DNA of 64,000 bases from Aureibaculum flavum (GTDB lineage: Bacteria; Bacteroidota; Bacteroidia; Flavobacteriales; Flavobacteriaceae). The notes below the pieces were generated by a model. It ran no database searches. It was given only the letters and a program-made list of their open reading frames with translations, and was not told the origin of the DNA. The DNA lies in assembly GCF_016406085.1 (NCBI RefSeq), contig NZ_JAEHFJ010000001.1, positions 558,001 through 622,000 on the forward strand, in the 5' to 3' direction. This document shows, piece by piece, positions 1 to 9,319 of this stretch. Position 1 is the first letter of the stretch, and every line of letters starts with the position of its first letter. A program made the position numbers and the translations under genes.

Positions 1-64
1 CTTCATGAACACCACTAAAACCCGTCAAGGGGACAATTGATGTCGATTATATTTATTCTATACT

Positions 65-234
65 TCAAATTTCTATTTGGTTCAAAATAGTTAAACCGCT
101 TTGCTTAATCCAAACAATGGCTGTTTTACAACTTTCGTTGTATTCTCCTTGAACTTCTACTTTACTCAGACTGACAGAGAGTAGCTTTATATCTTCTTCA
201 CCATTTAATTCAAAAATTGTTTATCATCATGCAT
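65..234 (-). pseudogene. Possible frameshifted remnant of a small gene
   Basis: Reading the minus strand downstream of the FAD oxidoreductase, an open frame of about 51 codons ends at the stop at 65-67 and has plausible protein composition, but it has no ATG and is preceded directly by three in-frame stops. An ATG at 234 opens another frame (MHDDKQF) that would join the first if one base were removed from the run of five A on the plus strand at 212-216. This suggests a frameshifted 54-56 residue gene or the C-terminal stump of a larger one. I do not recognise the family. The alternative is chance open frame in an intergenic region. Bases 1-64 show nothing I can name. Confidence 0.3.
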
Positions 235-249
235 CAATCGTGACTCTTT

Positions 250-1788
250 TCACTCTTCATTGGCCTTTACAATTTTATCTACCAAGTATTCTCTTCCTAA
301 AATTTCAGAACAGGTTAATACAGCACTAATAGTTACCCCTAAAATACCATGCATATTTAAACTTTGCCCTGTAAACAACAAATTTTTAAGTCGGGTTTTT
401 GGCGATAAAAACGATTTCATTGGGCTGTCAGCATCTTTTACATATCCATACATAGAACCACGGTTAACCCCAATATAATCACGGTACGAAAGTGGTGTTG
501 ATGCATATACAGCCATTATACAATCTCTAATGTTTGGGAATTTCTTTTCAAGCTCTACCAACATTAATTCAATTTTATCTGCTTTAAATTGTTCATAGGT
601 TTGCCCCCGCTCCCCTTTTTCGGCAACCGTATTAAACGTATTTTCCCATTGCTCCACTTCATCATAATGCATATAAGTAATGGCGGTCATATTCTCTGCC
701 CACTCACTTACTGCCGACGCTTCGGTATCTTTTACGCTCATAGAAACCATATACCCTTCGGGCCAACTCTTCGCATCATAATCAGCGGCGGTCCATACCT
801 TTTTATAATTTTTAAAATGATAATAGTTGTAATTCATGTATTTAAACGTTTTTGGCTTAAAAACGATATAAATACTAAAAGCAGAAATTACACTTTCAAT
901 ATTTGAAATCCGGTTGGTATATGATTTTCTAAGTCGATCGTTACCCAACATTTTTACGGTAAACTTTGGTTCTATATTTGAAATAAATAAATCCCCTTTT
1001 ATTTCGTTTCCCGCTTTTGTAATAACCGACACTAGTTTTTCATTTTCAAATCCAAATGAAGTTACTTCACTACGTTTATAGGCTTCTCCACCAAATTCCT
1101 TTAATTTTTTAATCAATAATTTGGCAATTTGACTCCCTCCATTTACACATCGATATGAACTTTGTATATAAGAATTTACAGATAAGGCATGTACGTAAAA
1201 GGGAGTTTTATCTTTATCGCCGGCATATAAAAAATTAGAACCAGCCAACACCGATTTTAGTTTTTCATTATCGGTAATGCTATCTAAAAAATCACTGATT
1301 TTTAGGCTAAGAAGTGTCGTATTGTCGTAATACGTATCTCCTGGTTTTAAATTGTACAATGGAAAACTATTACAGGTTTCTCTTATCTTATCACAATACT
1401 GCTGAATGGCATCTTTATCTTCAGGAAATTTCTGACTCAATTGTGTAATAAAATTATCATAACCTTGTGCGTGTGGATATTCAACAGTGTCATTATCAAA
1501 AGAGATAACATCGTATTGATTTTCATCCATTTTCTTCAATTTTAGTCCATCCATGATGCCTAAATAATTGAAATAACGGTAAAGATTTTGACCTTTATCT
1601 AAGCCACCTATATAATGCACACCGGTATCAAAAACACTTTTATCTCTAGAAAATATCTGTAGATTACCTCCGTATTGATTGTTTTTTTCGAGTACACAAA
1701 CACTTTTGCCTTCACGAGCCAAAATATTTGCAGATACGAGTCCACCCAAGCCACTTCCAATAATTACTACGTCGTATTTTTCTTTCAT
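250..1788 (-). CDS. FAD-dependent oxidoreductase, phytoene desaturase / retinol saturase (CrtI) family
   Basis: A 512-residue flavoprotein. The N-terminus has a dinucleotide-binding fold at about residues 6-45 (VIIGSGLGGLVSA followed by an acidic strand end, VCVLEKN), as in CrtI, CrtISO and RetSat enzymes. The C-terminus carries the family's second FAD-binding stretch (FTGQSLNMHGILGV, about residues 470-485). Length fits the family. It is the last gene of the minus-strand pigment run and starts 4 bp after the stop of the MMPL-acyltransferase gene, so co-translation is likely. Enzymes of this family saturate, desaturate or isomerise polyenes. A role on the aryl-polyene chain of flexirubin is inferred from context. 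A carotenoid role is possible but no other carotenoid gene is visible here. Confidence 0.8.
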   Translation of the reverse strand: MKEKYDVVIIGSGLGGLVSANILAREGKSVCVLEKNNQYGGNLQIFSRDKSVFDTGVHYIGGLDKGQNLYRYFNYLGIMDGLKLKKMDENQYDVISFDNDTVEYPHAQGYDNFITQLSQKFPEDKDAIQQYCDKIRETCNSFPLYNLKPGDTYYDNTTLLSLKISDFLDSITDNEKLKSVLAGSNFLYAGDKDKTPFYVHALSVNSYIQSSYRCVNGGSQIAKLLIKKLKEFGGEAYKRSEVTSFGFENEKLVSVITKAGNEIKGDLFISNIEPKFTVKMLGNDRLRKSYTNRISNIESVISAFSIYIVFKPKTFKYMNYNYYHFKNYKKVWTAADYDAKSWPEGYMVSMSVKDTEASAVSEWAENMTAITYMHYDEVEQWENTFNTVAEKGERGQTYEQFKADKIELMLVELEKKFPNIRDCIMAVYASTPLSYRDYIGVNRGSMYGYVKDADSPMKSFLSPKTRLKNLLFTGQSLNMHGILGVTISAVLTCSEILGREYLVDKIVKANEE

Positions 1789-1792
1789 TGCA

Positions 1793-4700
1793 CTACTTGT
1801 ATTGTAAGACGAGATGAATAATGGATTGGTCTTGATTCTGTATTTGATAACCTTTATCTAAGAACGCATCTAGTAAAGCATCATTTTTGACCAAAAGTAC
1901 ATTTAGTGTCTGCATTTCTAAAAGTGTCTTAATTTCCGAAATATCGCTCATTTTAGCTGAAATTACCAAAATATCGACCTTTTTTGATGAAATCTGATCA
2001 AAATCGTTTAAATAATCAACATTTCGGTGCTGATTTGTATAACAGTTTTTAGCGATTGTTCGTTTTTCTTTATCTGAAATAAAAATTGTTATTTTTCTAT
2101 CTAAAAAACGAGACACTAACAAGATATCTAATTGCCCATAATCATTGGCAATATGTACAATAGTTGCTTTTGCAGGTAGACGATCAGAAACCTTTTGATA
2201 AAGCATCTTATTTACCTTAAAACCATTTTTCACGGCATTGAAAAGAGCAGTTCCTTTATAGCGATAATTACTGAATAAGATGTCTTTAAAGTAATCAGCA
2301 TCTTCAATATCATCTCTCACTTTCTGGAACTCCTGTTTATAAATTGCTCCTATTTTCTTAGTCCGTTCACGGTCTGTAATTCCGAAAGTTGTGTCATCAT
2401 AGGCAATTCGCTTACCTACAACCACGGTCAGACTACCATCATAAATGATAAAATCACGTTTGGGGAGCACTTCTGAGTTTCCATGTAAGTATAACGGTAA
2501 AATATCCAATTCCAATTGCTGAGCCAAGAAGAATGCCCCTTTATGAAACCGTCCAATTTTATTGGTAAATGAGCGTCTTGCTTCTGGAAAGACAACCAGA
2601 CAATAGCCTTGACGGATTTTTTCTTTTAAATGTTCTAAACTACCATCTACACCACTTGACACCGGATAAAAACCTGCAACCTTAGCTAACAATCCAAATA
2701 CGGGTGATTTATACACCCAATCATTCACTAAATAAATAACATTTGGCGTTGTCATTCCGATAGTTAATGTATCTAAAAACGAGGCATGATTGGAAATTAT
2801 AATTGCTGGTTTATCAAACTTCTCATGATGTGGATTTTCGACTTTCTTTTTTACAAACGGATTGCCATACAATGTTGCAGTTACCATTTTTGCCATGGTG
2901 TTGTGTAACCACTTCATCTTCTTTTTCTTAGAAATAGGAATGATTGGTAAAATGGTGATACTTATTAGTGATAAGATCATCCCGCCAAGGCCATAAAAAG
3001 TAAACAGCAACATCGCGTGTAGAAAAGTCCGCAATCGTAATGGAGCCACTCCCTTTTTAGTTCGCCAACCAATAACAAAATTAAACAGTAATGGTTGAAT
3101 GGTAAAAGCAATGAGTACGGCAGATAAAATACCAATAATAGAGACAACAGAAATGGATTTTAATGCTGGATGCTTGGCAAAAATCAACACGCCTACCCCT
3201 AAAATAGTGGTAATAACCGATAATAAAATAGACGTTTTATACGTCGGTAATTCCTTTACACCATAGGTATGTTTTTTTAACAAGCCATTGGTAATAAAAA
3301 TACTATAATCAACACCAAGTCCAAAAATAAAGGTAGAAATGATAATATTAAAAACATTAAAATGAATACCGAACAAGCCCATGACACCGATGGTAACCAA
3401 CCAAGTTAATGCTATGGGAATAATGGTAATTAGTGTAAGCTCTATGCTCCTATAAAATAGCAATAAAATAAGTACAACCGCCAATAATGAATATCCGATA
3501 AGCTTATTAAAATCATCTTTTAAATTACCTAAAAACGTTTCATTAATATGTTGACGATCAATAACCACTGTTTGTGGTAATTTATCAAAGGCAGACACCA
3601 CCTGCTTTACGTTTTCTGGACGCACTTTTACCATAGAAACCACCGTTGCAAAAGAAGTGTCGTTTGAAATAAATTCATCTAAAAAAAGCGACTTCAATTG
3701 GCGATAATCCTGATAAGAAATTGTAGAAAAATCACTTTCCAACTGCTTATAAAAACCTTTAAAAGTAGTTGGTTTAAATCCCATAGCAGTTCCACTTTCA
3801 ATAAGGTTTTCTTTTACGAATTGCTTTTTTTCCGCCGTCCAAAACTGTCGCCATTGTTCTATTTTCTGATGTTGTAACTGATCTGAAAGTACTAAAGAGC
3901 CTACAGAACTAAAACTCAATATAGAATCTTTTAACTTATAATCTACCAGGTCTTTATAAATGGCATCGTTAGCCAATAAGGCTTCATCTACTGAATTTCC
4001 ATATGCCGTAACGTAAATTGATTTAGATGCCATATTCAATAAAGTATCTAACTTTTTCTCTGTCTTTTTTAAGGCTTCCGTTTGATAATTCATTTTTGAA
4101 ATATCCTGATCAAAAATCACATTACGATAGGTAAAAAGACTGATTACAAAAACAATTAGCAATCCGAAAACCAACACCTTATTATGTTGAAACTTATACC
4201 TTGCCGCCTTATCAATAAGCGTTGCTTTTGAATGCTTTTTTACAGTTTTAAAACGATACAAATGCGGAATGAGTAACAACGCAAAAACAGAGGCACTTAA
4301 AACACTAACCGAAGCAAATATTCCTAATTCCTTAAGAGCTTCTGACTTTAGAAATAATAAGCATAAAAAGGCCAAAGCAGTGGTAATACTGCTCATTAAA
4401 ATAGGCTTGGCAACATCTTTATACAATTGCTTTACATCATTATTATTTCTAAAATGAGTGAGTATATGTAAGGCATAATCTAATGTGATACCCAATAAAA
4501 CAGAACCTATACCTAATGAAATGGCTGAAATCTGACCTTTTACTACGTATAAAACGGCTACCGCCAATAAGGCTCCGAAAACAGTGGGAATAAAGAGAAT
4601 GATGGGAATTAACAGCTTTCTATAAAAGAAAATTAGGATCAAAACCAATACCGATAGTGCAATACTTATGGTAAATTGAATGTCTTTTTTAATTTGTGAG

Positions 4701-5485
4701 GCATTAGCTACCGCAATTACTGTAGAACCATAATATTCACCAGAAACAAATGCTTTGTACTTGCTATTCAATACCTCTTGAATGCGATACAATTGTTCTA
4801 CAAACTTTGTGTTATTTGCGGTTTCATTGGCTGCTAATTCTGGCACAATAAACAGCAAAAGATTTTTATGGTCTTTACTGACTAAGAAACCGTTGTGTAT
4901 TTCAAAATTGTCGTCTACTTTTAATTGTTCTAGCTTTTTTAAGCCTAAAAAAGTAATGCCTAACGGATCTTTTAAAATGTTTTTTTTAGCAATGATACCC
5001 GTTGGAGAAATGAGTGTTTTATAGTTTGCTTTGGTAATAGCATCAATACTATCTTTTTGCAATCGACCTTCAATCTGTTTATAATCAGCATCCGTTAAGA
5101 ACAACGGTAGATTCTGGTTGATAAAACTAAGGGTTTTATCAATGGCATCATCCCCTATTCTACCCTGGACTTCTTTTATATAATTTCCAGTTTGTTTTTG
5201 AATGCTATCTACAAATTCGCTAGCATAAGCAGATAAATCATCAGCATCTGCGTCGTTTTTAACTTCAAGATAGACAATGATTTTATCAGCAAATTTTACA
5301 TGCTGCAGGACTTTATTAGTGATGTCAGATTTTTCAGAATTGGGTATTAATTTGGTTATATCTTCTTCAAATTGCAGTTTAGATGCTAAAAACCCTAGTA
5401 AAAATAGTAACAACAAGAAGATACTGGCAAAGAGTATCTTTTGTTTTTGCAATACACGATACGTCTTATAAAAGAAATTATCCAT
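1793..5485 (-). CDS. MMPL/RND-type exporter fused to a PlsC-type acyltransferase and a C-terminal domain
   Basis: This 1230-residue protein has three parts. Residues 1 to about 850 form an MMPL/RND exporter: one membrane helix at 15-37, a periplasmic loop, a helix bundle from about 260, then a second loop and bundle. Residues about 880-1080 form a lysophospholipid acyltransferase domain with block I NHASFLD (899-905) and block III FPEARRS (966-972). The last 130 residues look like a small Rossmann-like alpha/beta domain without clear catalytic residues. It overlaps the upstream glycosyltransferase gene by 8 bp. MMPL exporters and acyltransferases are typical of aryl-polyene and flexirubin clusters, where they are thought to attach or move the lipid-like product. 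Coupling of acyl transfer to export is an inference from the fusion. The exact substrate cannot be read from sequence. Confidence 0.85.
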   Translation of the reverse strand: MDNFFYKTYRVLQKQKILFASIFLLLLFLLGFLASKLQFEEDITKLIPNSEKSDITNKVLQHVKFADKIIVYLEVKNDADADDLSAYASEFVDSIQKQTGNYIKEVQGRIGDDAIDKTLSFINQNLPLFLTDADYKQIEGRLQKDSIDAITKANYKTLISPTGIIAKKNILKDPLGITFLGLKKLEQLKVDDNFEIHNGFLVSKDHKNLLLFIVPELAANETANNTKFVEQLYRIQEVLNSKYKAFVSGEYYGSTVIAVANASQIKKDIQFTISIALSVLVLILIFFYRKLLIPIILFIPTVFGALLAVAVLYVVKGQISAISLGIGSVLLGITLDYALHILTHFRNNNDVKQLYKDVAKPILMSSITTALAFLCLLFLKSEALKELGIFASVSVLSASVFALLLIPHLYRFKTVKKHSKATLIDKAARYKFQHNKVLVFGLLIVFVISLFTYRNVIFDQDISKMNYQTEALKKTEKKLDTLLNMASKSIYVTAYGNSVDEALLANDAIYKDLVDYKLKDSILSFSSVGSLVLSDQLQHQKIEQWRQFWTAEKKQFVKENLIESGTAMGFKPTTFKGFYKQLESDFSTISYQDYRQLKSLFLDEFISNDTSFATVVSMVKVRPENVKQVVSAFDKLPQTVVIDRQHINETFLGNLKDDFNKLIGYSLLAVVLILLLFYRSIELTLITIIPIALTWLVTIGVMGLFGIHFNVFNIIISTFIFGLGVDYSIFITNGLLKKHTYGVKELPTYKTSILLSVITTILGVGVLIFAKHPALKSISVVSIIGILSAVLIAFTIQPLLFNFVIGWRTKKGVAPLRLRTFLHAMLLFTFYGLGGMILSLISITILPIIPISKKKKMKWLHNTMAKMVTATLYGNPFVKKKVENPHHEKFDKPAIIISNHASFLDTLTIGMTTPNVIYLVNDWVYKSPVFGLLAKVAGFYPVSSGVDGSLEHLKEKIRQGYCLVVFPEARRSFTNKIGRFHKGAFFLAQQLELDILPLYLHGNSEVLPKRDFIIYDGSLTVVVGKRIAYDDTTFGITDRERTKKIGAIYKQEFQKVRDDIEDADYFKDILFSNYRYKGTALFNAVKNGFKVNKMLYQKVSDRLPAKATIVHIANDYGQLDILLVSRFLDRKITIFISDKEKRTIAKNCYTNQHRNVDYLNDFDQISSKKVDILVISAKMSDISEIKTLLEMQTLNVLLVKNDALLDAFLDKGYQIQNQDQSIIHLVLQYK

Positions 5486-6674
5486 GTTTTACTTTCTTTT
5501 TGTTACCCGTTTTAATCTGTAAATAAATAAAGCCCGCCAATCCGAAAAGTACAGCCATAATTAAAGCTAAGGCAAAACTCCCCACAATATATTGGAAAAG
5601 ATAAACCCCGATTTTAAAATTTTCATCAATTTGATGTAAATCTAAGCTTCTTCTCCCCAACATAAAACCACCCAACTTTAAGCTTCCATAAAGAATGAAA
5701 GGAATAAAAATAGGGAAACTTACATTTGAAAAGGCAAAACTTATGACCTTATTTAATTTTAAGGCCGCTGCAACTACAATGGATAAAATAGAATGGAATC
5801 CCCAAAAAGGTGAAATTCCAATAAAAGTACCAAGAGCAATGGAAAGTGATTTTTTTATATTTGAATCTTCGCTTCCAATTAAATCTTCTTTAAAGAATCG
5901 TTTGAATCCCTTTTCTTTAAATTTTCTATAAAAATCGCGTGGTTTAATATACACAATAGCGATAGTAAACAACCATGTATTCATAGCACTAATACGTACA
6001 AAGTCCATGAAGGGTCGGTAGTGCGAGACACGCTCATCAGGGTCGTACAATACACGTATGGGAATGTTTTTAACTTCTATACCATTCCACGATGCCTTTA
6101 CAATCACCTCTACTTCAAACTCGAATTTAGTACTTAAAAATTTTATTTTGTTAATCTCCTTAACGGGATACAGTCGAAATCCCGATTGTGTGTCTTGCAG
6201 TGTAAAACCTGTTTCTGCCCAATACCAAAAGTTAGAAAACTTATTGGCAAAGCTATTTTTTCTAGGCATGCCTTTGGCGTTCAAATTCCGAGCACCAATT
6301 AATAGTAAATCTCTAGTTTCAGAATTTTCTAGCTCTTCAATAAACAGTGGAATATCGTCTGGATAATGCTGTCCATCAGAGTCAATAGAAATAGCATAAT
6401 CAAAACCTAAGGCTTCTGCTTTATGCATCCCCAAACGTAAGGCATTGCCTTTCCCTTTATTTTTTTCTAAATGTATTTGGGTGAGTTGTGGATAATGAGA
6501 TAGAATCCTTTTAGTTGCATCAGTTGCACCATCATTTATGATAATAATTTGATTGGTGTAATATAAAACACCTTGAATAACACGATCTAACGTAGCTTGG
6601 TTGTTGTAGGTCGGAATTAGGACACAACAATTAAAATCGGTTATTTTTTGTGTTATTTTTTCGGGATTTTGCAC
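5478..6674 (-). CDS. Family 2 glycosyltransferase with C-terminal DUF2062 domain
   Basis: A 398-residue protein with an N-terminal GT-A domain (about 15-240): CVLIPTYNN opens the nucleotide-sugar fold, the metal-binding DxD is D98-S-D100 in SIDSDGQHYPDD, and a QSGFRLYP acceptor loop follows. From about 265 a membrane-associated DUF2062 domain follows (ALGTFIGISPFWGFH, then two or three hydrophobic segments). This GT2-DUF2062 architecture recurs in flexirubin clusters. The gene overlaps the MMPL fusion gene by 8 bp and starts 18 bp before the next gene upstream in transcription ends its intergenic gap. It resembles dolichol-phosphate mannose synthases, so a polyprenyl-phosphate or lipid acceptor is possible. 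Flexirubin itself is not usually glycosylated, so its role in the pathway is open. Confidence 0.85.
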   Translation of the reverse strand: MQNPEKITQKITDFNCCVLIPTYNNQATLDRVIQGVLYYTNQIIIINDGATDATKRILSHYPQLTQIHLEKNKGKGNALRLGMHKAEALGFDYAISIDSDGQHYPDDIPLFIEELENSETRDLLLIGARNLNAKGMPRKNSFANKFSNFWYWAETGFTLQDTQSGFRLYPVKEINKIKFLSTKFEFEVEVIVKASWNGIEVKNIPIRVLYDPDERVSHYRPFMDFVRISAMNTWLFTIAIVYIKPRDFYRKFKEKGFKRFFKEDLIGSEDSNIKKSLSIALGTFIGISPFWGFHSILSIVVAAALKLNKVISFAFSNVSFPIFIPFILYGSLKLGGFMLGRRSLDLHQIDENFKIGVYLFQYIVGSFALALIMAVLFGLAGFIYLQIKTGNKKKVKHG

Positions 6675-6692
6675 GAAACTTTAAGGACTACA

Positions 6693-7190
6693 TTAGAGCT
6701 TCGAAATTACAGTTTTTTCTTCGGTTGAAAAAGCATTGGAATGTGAAACATAGCCTCTAATATGTTTCTTTAATGCTGCATTTCTTATATGTGGTAATTG
6801 ACTATAAATAAAGGTTTTATCTTCATCTATATTGGTTTTGTATTTTAGTATTTTTGGTGAGTTCTCTTGAACACTTAAACGAATGAGTCTCAATTCAATG
6901 TTATTTGTATTATTTGCAATCACCGTTTCTAGCATTGCCGCTCCCTTTTTAAAATACTCTTTTTTGTCTTTTATTTTTGATTCAAATTTAGCCTTAATCG
7001 TTAACGAAGCTGCTTTATAACCAACCAACGTTGCCTCATCAGTAACCTTAACGCTTTCTAATTTTTGATAGAAGTCCTTAGCGACCTCCTTAGAATTTGC
7101 AGATTTTATATAGAGTTCGCGTATTTCTGGAACCGTAGGCTTAACTGTGATTGCTATAAATAACGATATGTATAGTATTAATTTTGTCAT
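6693..7190 (-). CDS. Small exported protein of unknown function in the pigment operon
   Basis: A 165-residue protein with a short hydrophobic N-terminus (LILYISLFIAITV) that looks like a signal peptide, then a mostly alpha-helical, lysine-rich body with alternating helices (residues 25-150). The helix pattern suggests a small repeat or TPR-like fold, but no motif is firm. I do not recognise the family. It lies between the glycosyltransferase gene (18 bp downstream) and the 1 kb repeat array, in the same orientation as the pigment genes. Small exported proteins of this size are common in flexirubin loci, so a periplasmic helper role is a guess from context only. Confidence 0.7.
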   Translation of the reverse strand: MTKLILYISLFIAITVKPTVPEIRELYIKSANSKEVAKDFYQKLESVKVTDEATLVGYKAASLTIKAKFESKIKDKKEYFKKGAAMLETVIANNTNNIELRLIRLSVQENSPKILKYKTNIDEDKTFIYSQLPHIRNAALKKHIRGYVSHSNAFSTEEKTVISKL

Positions 7191-7245
7191 GTTTTTACTT
7201 GTTGTTTTTACTACCCCTTAATAGACATTAAACTTTTACTAGCAT

Positions 7246-8212
7246 CAATCGGTTCTCGATACGATGCTCTATCCTCTCAGTAACCTTAAACTTTTCGTTT
7301 GCATCACTCGAACGGACGAGTTATGTACTAACGTCACTTCGAGTGTTTTCTTCAATGAGATAGCATTGAAGAAAATGTATCGAGAAAATTTTATTTCAGA
7401 GGCATTAATTTTTCACTACCATCACTCGGTTCTCGATACGATACTCTATCCTCTCAGTATCCTTAAACTTTTCGTTTACATCACTCGGTTCTCGATACGA
7501 TGCTCGATCCTCCCAGTAACCTTAAACTTTTCGTTTGCATCACTCGAACGGACGAGTAATGTACTAACGTCACTTCGAGTGTTTTCTTCAATGCGATAGC
7601 GTTGAAGAAAATGTATCGAGAAAATTTTATTTCAGAGGCATTAATTTTTCACTACCATCACTCGGTTCTCGATACGATGCTCTATCCTCTCAGTATCCTT
7701 AAACTTTTCGTTTGCATCACTCGGTTCTCGATACGATGCTCCATCCTCTCTGTAACCTTAATCTTTTCGTTTACATCACTCGGTTCTCGATACGATGCTC
7801 TATCCTCCCAGTAACCTGAAACTTTTCGTTTGCATCACTCGAACGGACGCGTAATGTACTAACGTCACTTCGAGTGTTTTCTTCAATGAGATAGCATTGA
7901 AGAAAATGTATCGAGAAAATTTTATTTCAGAGGCATTAATTTTTCACTACCATCACTCGGTTCTCGATACGATGCTCCATCCTCCCAGTAACCAGAGACT
8001 TTCTATTTGCATCACTCGAACGGACGAGTAATGTACTAACGTCACTTCGAGTGTTTTCTTCAATGCGATAGCGTTGAAAAAAATGTATCGAGAAAATTTT
8101 ATTTCAGAGGCATTGATTTTTCACTACCATCACTTGGTTCTCGATACGATGCTCTATCCTACCAGTAACCTGAGACTTTCTATTAGCATCACTCGAACGG
8201 ACGAAAAATGTA
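7246..8212. repeat. Composite tandem repeat array: eight 59-bp A units and four 118-bp B units
   Basis: A gene-free 1,030-base gap is filled by an array with order A B A A B A A A B A B A and a truncated B. The A units start at 7246, 7423, 7482, 7659, 7718, 7777, 7954 and 8131 and are each exactly 59 bp. The B units start at 7305, 7541, 7836 and 8013 and are each exactly 118 bp; a B fragment follows at 8190. Every unit begins with CACTCG or a one-base variant. Each B unit has a stem-loop with a 12-bp arm (TTTTCTTCAATG, 7346-7357 in the first copy) and loop GATA or AGATAG. A carries TTCTCGATAC, the exact complement of GTATCGAGAA in B. Open frames within the array are by-products of the repeat and not genes. 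Confidence 0.95.
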
Positions 8213-8220
8213 ACAAGAAG

Positions 8221-8586
8221 TTAAACTTCTCTATAAAGACCATTAAATTTTAGAGCTACTGTATCGCCCATTTTAGTGATGTTCTTTACTTTAAATTTAC
8301 CTTCCTCTTCAGTGATATTCAAATTTAATACCAAAGTGTTATTTTCTTCAGGATTAATCAACGCCATAAATTTAATGTTGCTCGATTTTTCCATAAACAA
8401 CTTTTTCTCCAACGCTTTTTCTGTTAATTCTTTGATGATTTGAATCATACAAACACCAGGCATTACCGGATTACCAGGAAAATGACCATTAAAAATATCA
8501 TGGTCTTTATTTATGAAAATTTCAGAAACCAATTGACCTTCTTTAAATTCAAAAGACTGTACTGTATATAAATTTTTGAGTAACAT
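8221..8586 (-). CDS. FabZ-like 3-hydroxyacyl-ACP dehydratase (hot-dog fold)
   Basis: A 121-residue single hot-dog protein. The signature GHFPGNPVMPGV (about residues 33-44) matches the FabA/FabZ active-site loop with its catalytic histidine, and the following helix MIQIIKE supplies the position of the acidic partner. Length is slightly short for FabZ (about 140-150). In a polyene pathway such an enzyme removes water from the 3-hydroxyacyl-ACP after each ketoreduction, leaving the conjugated double bond. It lies between the repeat array and a lipoprotein gene, in pigment-cluster orientation. Two further hot-dog proteins lie at 48316-49212, so the division of labour among the three is not clear. 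Confidence 0.85.
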   Translation of the reverse strand: MLLKNLYTVQSFEFKEGQLVSEIFINKDHDIFNGHFPGNPVMPGVCMIQIIKELTEKALEKKLFMEKSSNIKFMALINPEENNTLVLNLNITEEEGKFKVKNITKMGDTVALKFNGLYREV

Positions 8587-8701
8587 TTTATAACGTATTT
8601 ATAGTTGGTAAAAATAGAATTTCTTTTTGAATTGATATCCGTTTCTTTATTTTTAAGAGGTCTTACTCCTATAGGTCTCCTATCTCGTTTTGAGCAACAC
8701 A

Positions 8702-9319
8702 CTAATCGATACGCTTCAGTTTAATTTTCAGTTTGATATTCTTATGATCTATTATTATGTTTTCAGCCATTTTACCGTCCTTACTTTCAAAGTTGAAAAT
8801 GATTTTTTCTTTGGATTTAGAAGCATGTAAAATGCGAACCAACTGTTGATTTTTCTTACTGACATAATAGTAATTAAATCTTTTATTATCAACTAATTGA
8901 AAAATAGTAGCCTCAGTGTTTTGATAGGTTTTGTCAAATCGAATTTCTTCTTGGAGTAAAATTTTAAAATCCTTTTTCAAGGTATTGATGACTATTTTCT
9001 TATTAAGATCATCCGCGATAAAATTAATGGTAAACACATCATTTATAAGTTCCATATCCATCATTTTAGAACCAAATTCTGTTGCAAAAACTATTCTATG
9101 GTGCTCAGTTGCTAATTTTTTAATGATTAAAAGACCACCAAAAGTACGTCCATATACTTCAAAATTTGCCTTGTAAACATAATCTTTAGAGCTATCTGCG
9201 AAATAAGGATTTTTATACTTTTCTACTGTATTCTCCACAACCACAAAATCTTTTGTAGAGGCTACTGTACATGAAGTTAACAGTATAATTACGATAAAAC
9301 TAATTCCTAAAAACCTCAT
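8702..9319 (-). CDS. Lipoprotein of unknown function, pigment operon
   Basis: A 205-residue protein with a lipoprotein signal: hydrophobic core then LLTSC, giving lipidation at about C17. The rest is beta-rich with alternating short strands (residues 40-200), compatible with a LolB- or LolA-like half barrel that binds lipid, but no motif proves this. The start codon overlaps the 3' end of the LolA-like gene by 20 bp (9300-9319), which indicates coupled translation and shared function. A LolA-like carrier followed directly by a lipoprotein suggests a dedicated periplasmic shuttle that hands a lipophilic molecule, here probably the pigment or its precursor, to the outer membrane. That reading is inference. 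Confidence 0.7.
   Translation of the reverse strand: MRFLGISFIVIILLTSCTVASTKDFVVVENTVEKYKNPYFADSSKDYVYKANFEVYGRTFGGLLIIKKLATEHHRIVFATEFGSKMMDMELINDVFTINFIADDLNKKIVINTLKKDFKILLQEEIRFDKTYQNTEATIFQLVDNKRFNYYYVSKKNQQLVRILHASKSKEKIIFNFESKDGKMAENIIIDHKNIKLKIKLKRID

Noticed and set aside
7264-7814. Two plus-strand open frames of 111 and 70 codons
   Set aside because: They are made of the tandem repeat units, share the same peptide repeats and have no independent coding signs.
7246-8212. CRISPR array
   Set aside because: The units are directly joined without unique spacers of constant length, and no cas gene is near.
8511-8702. A 63-codon minus-strand open frame
   Set aside because: It overlaps the start of the dehydratase gene in another frame and its composition is not protein-like.
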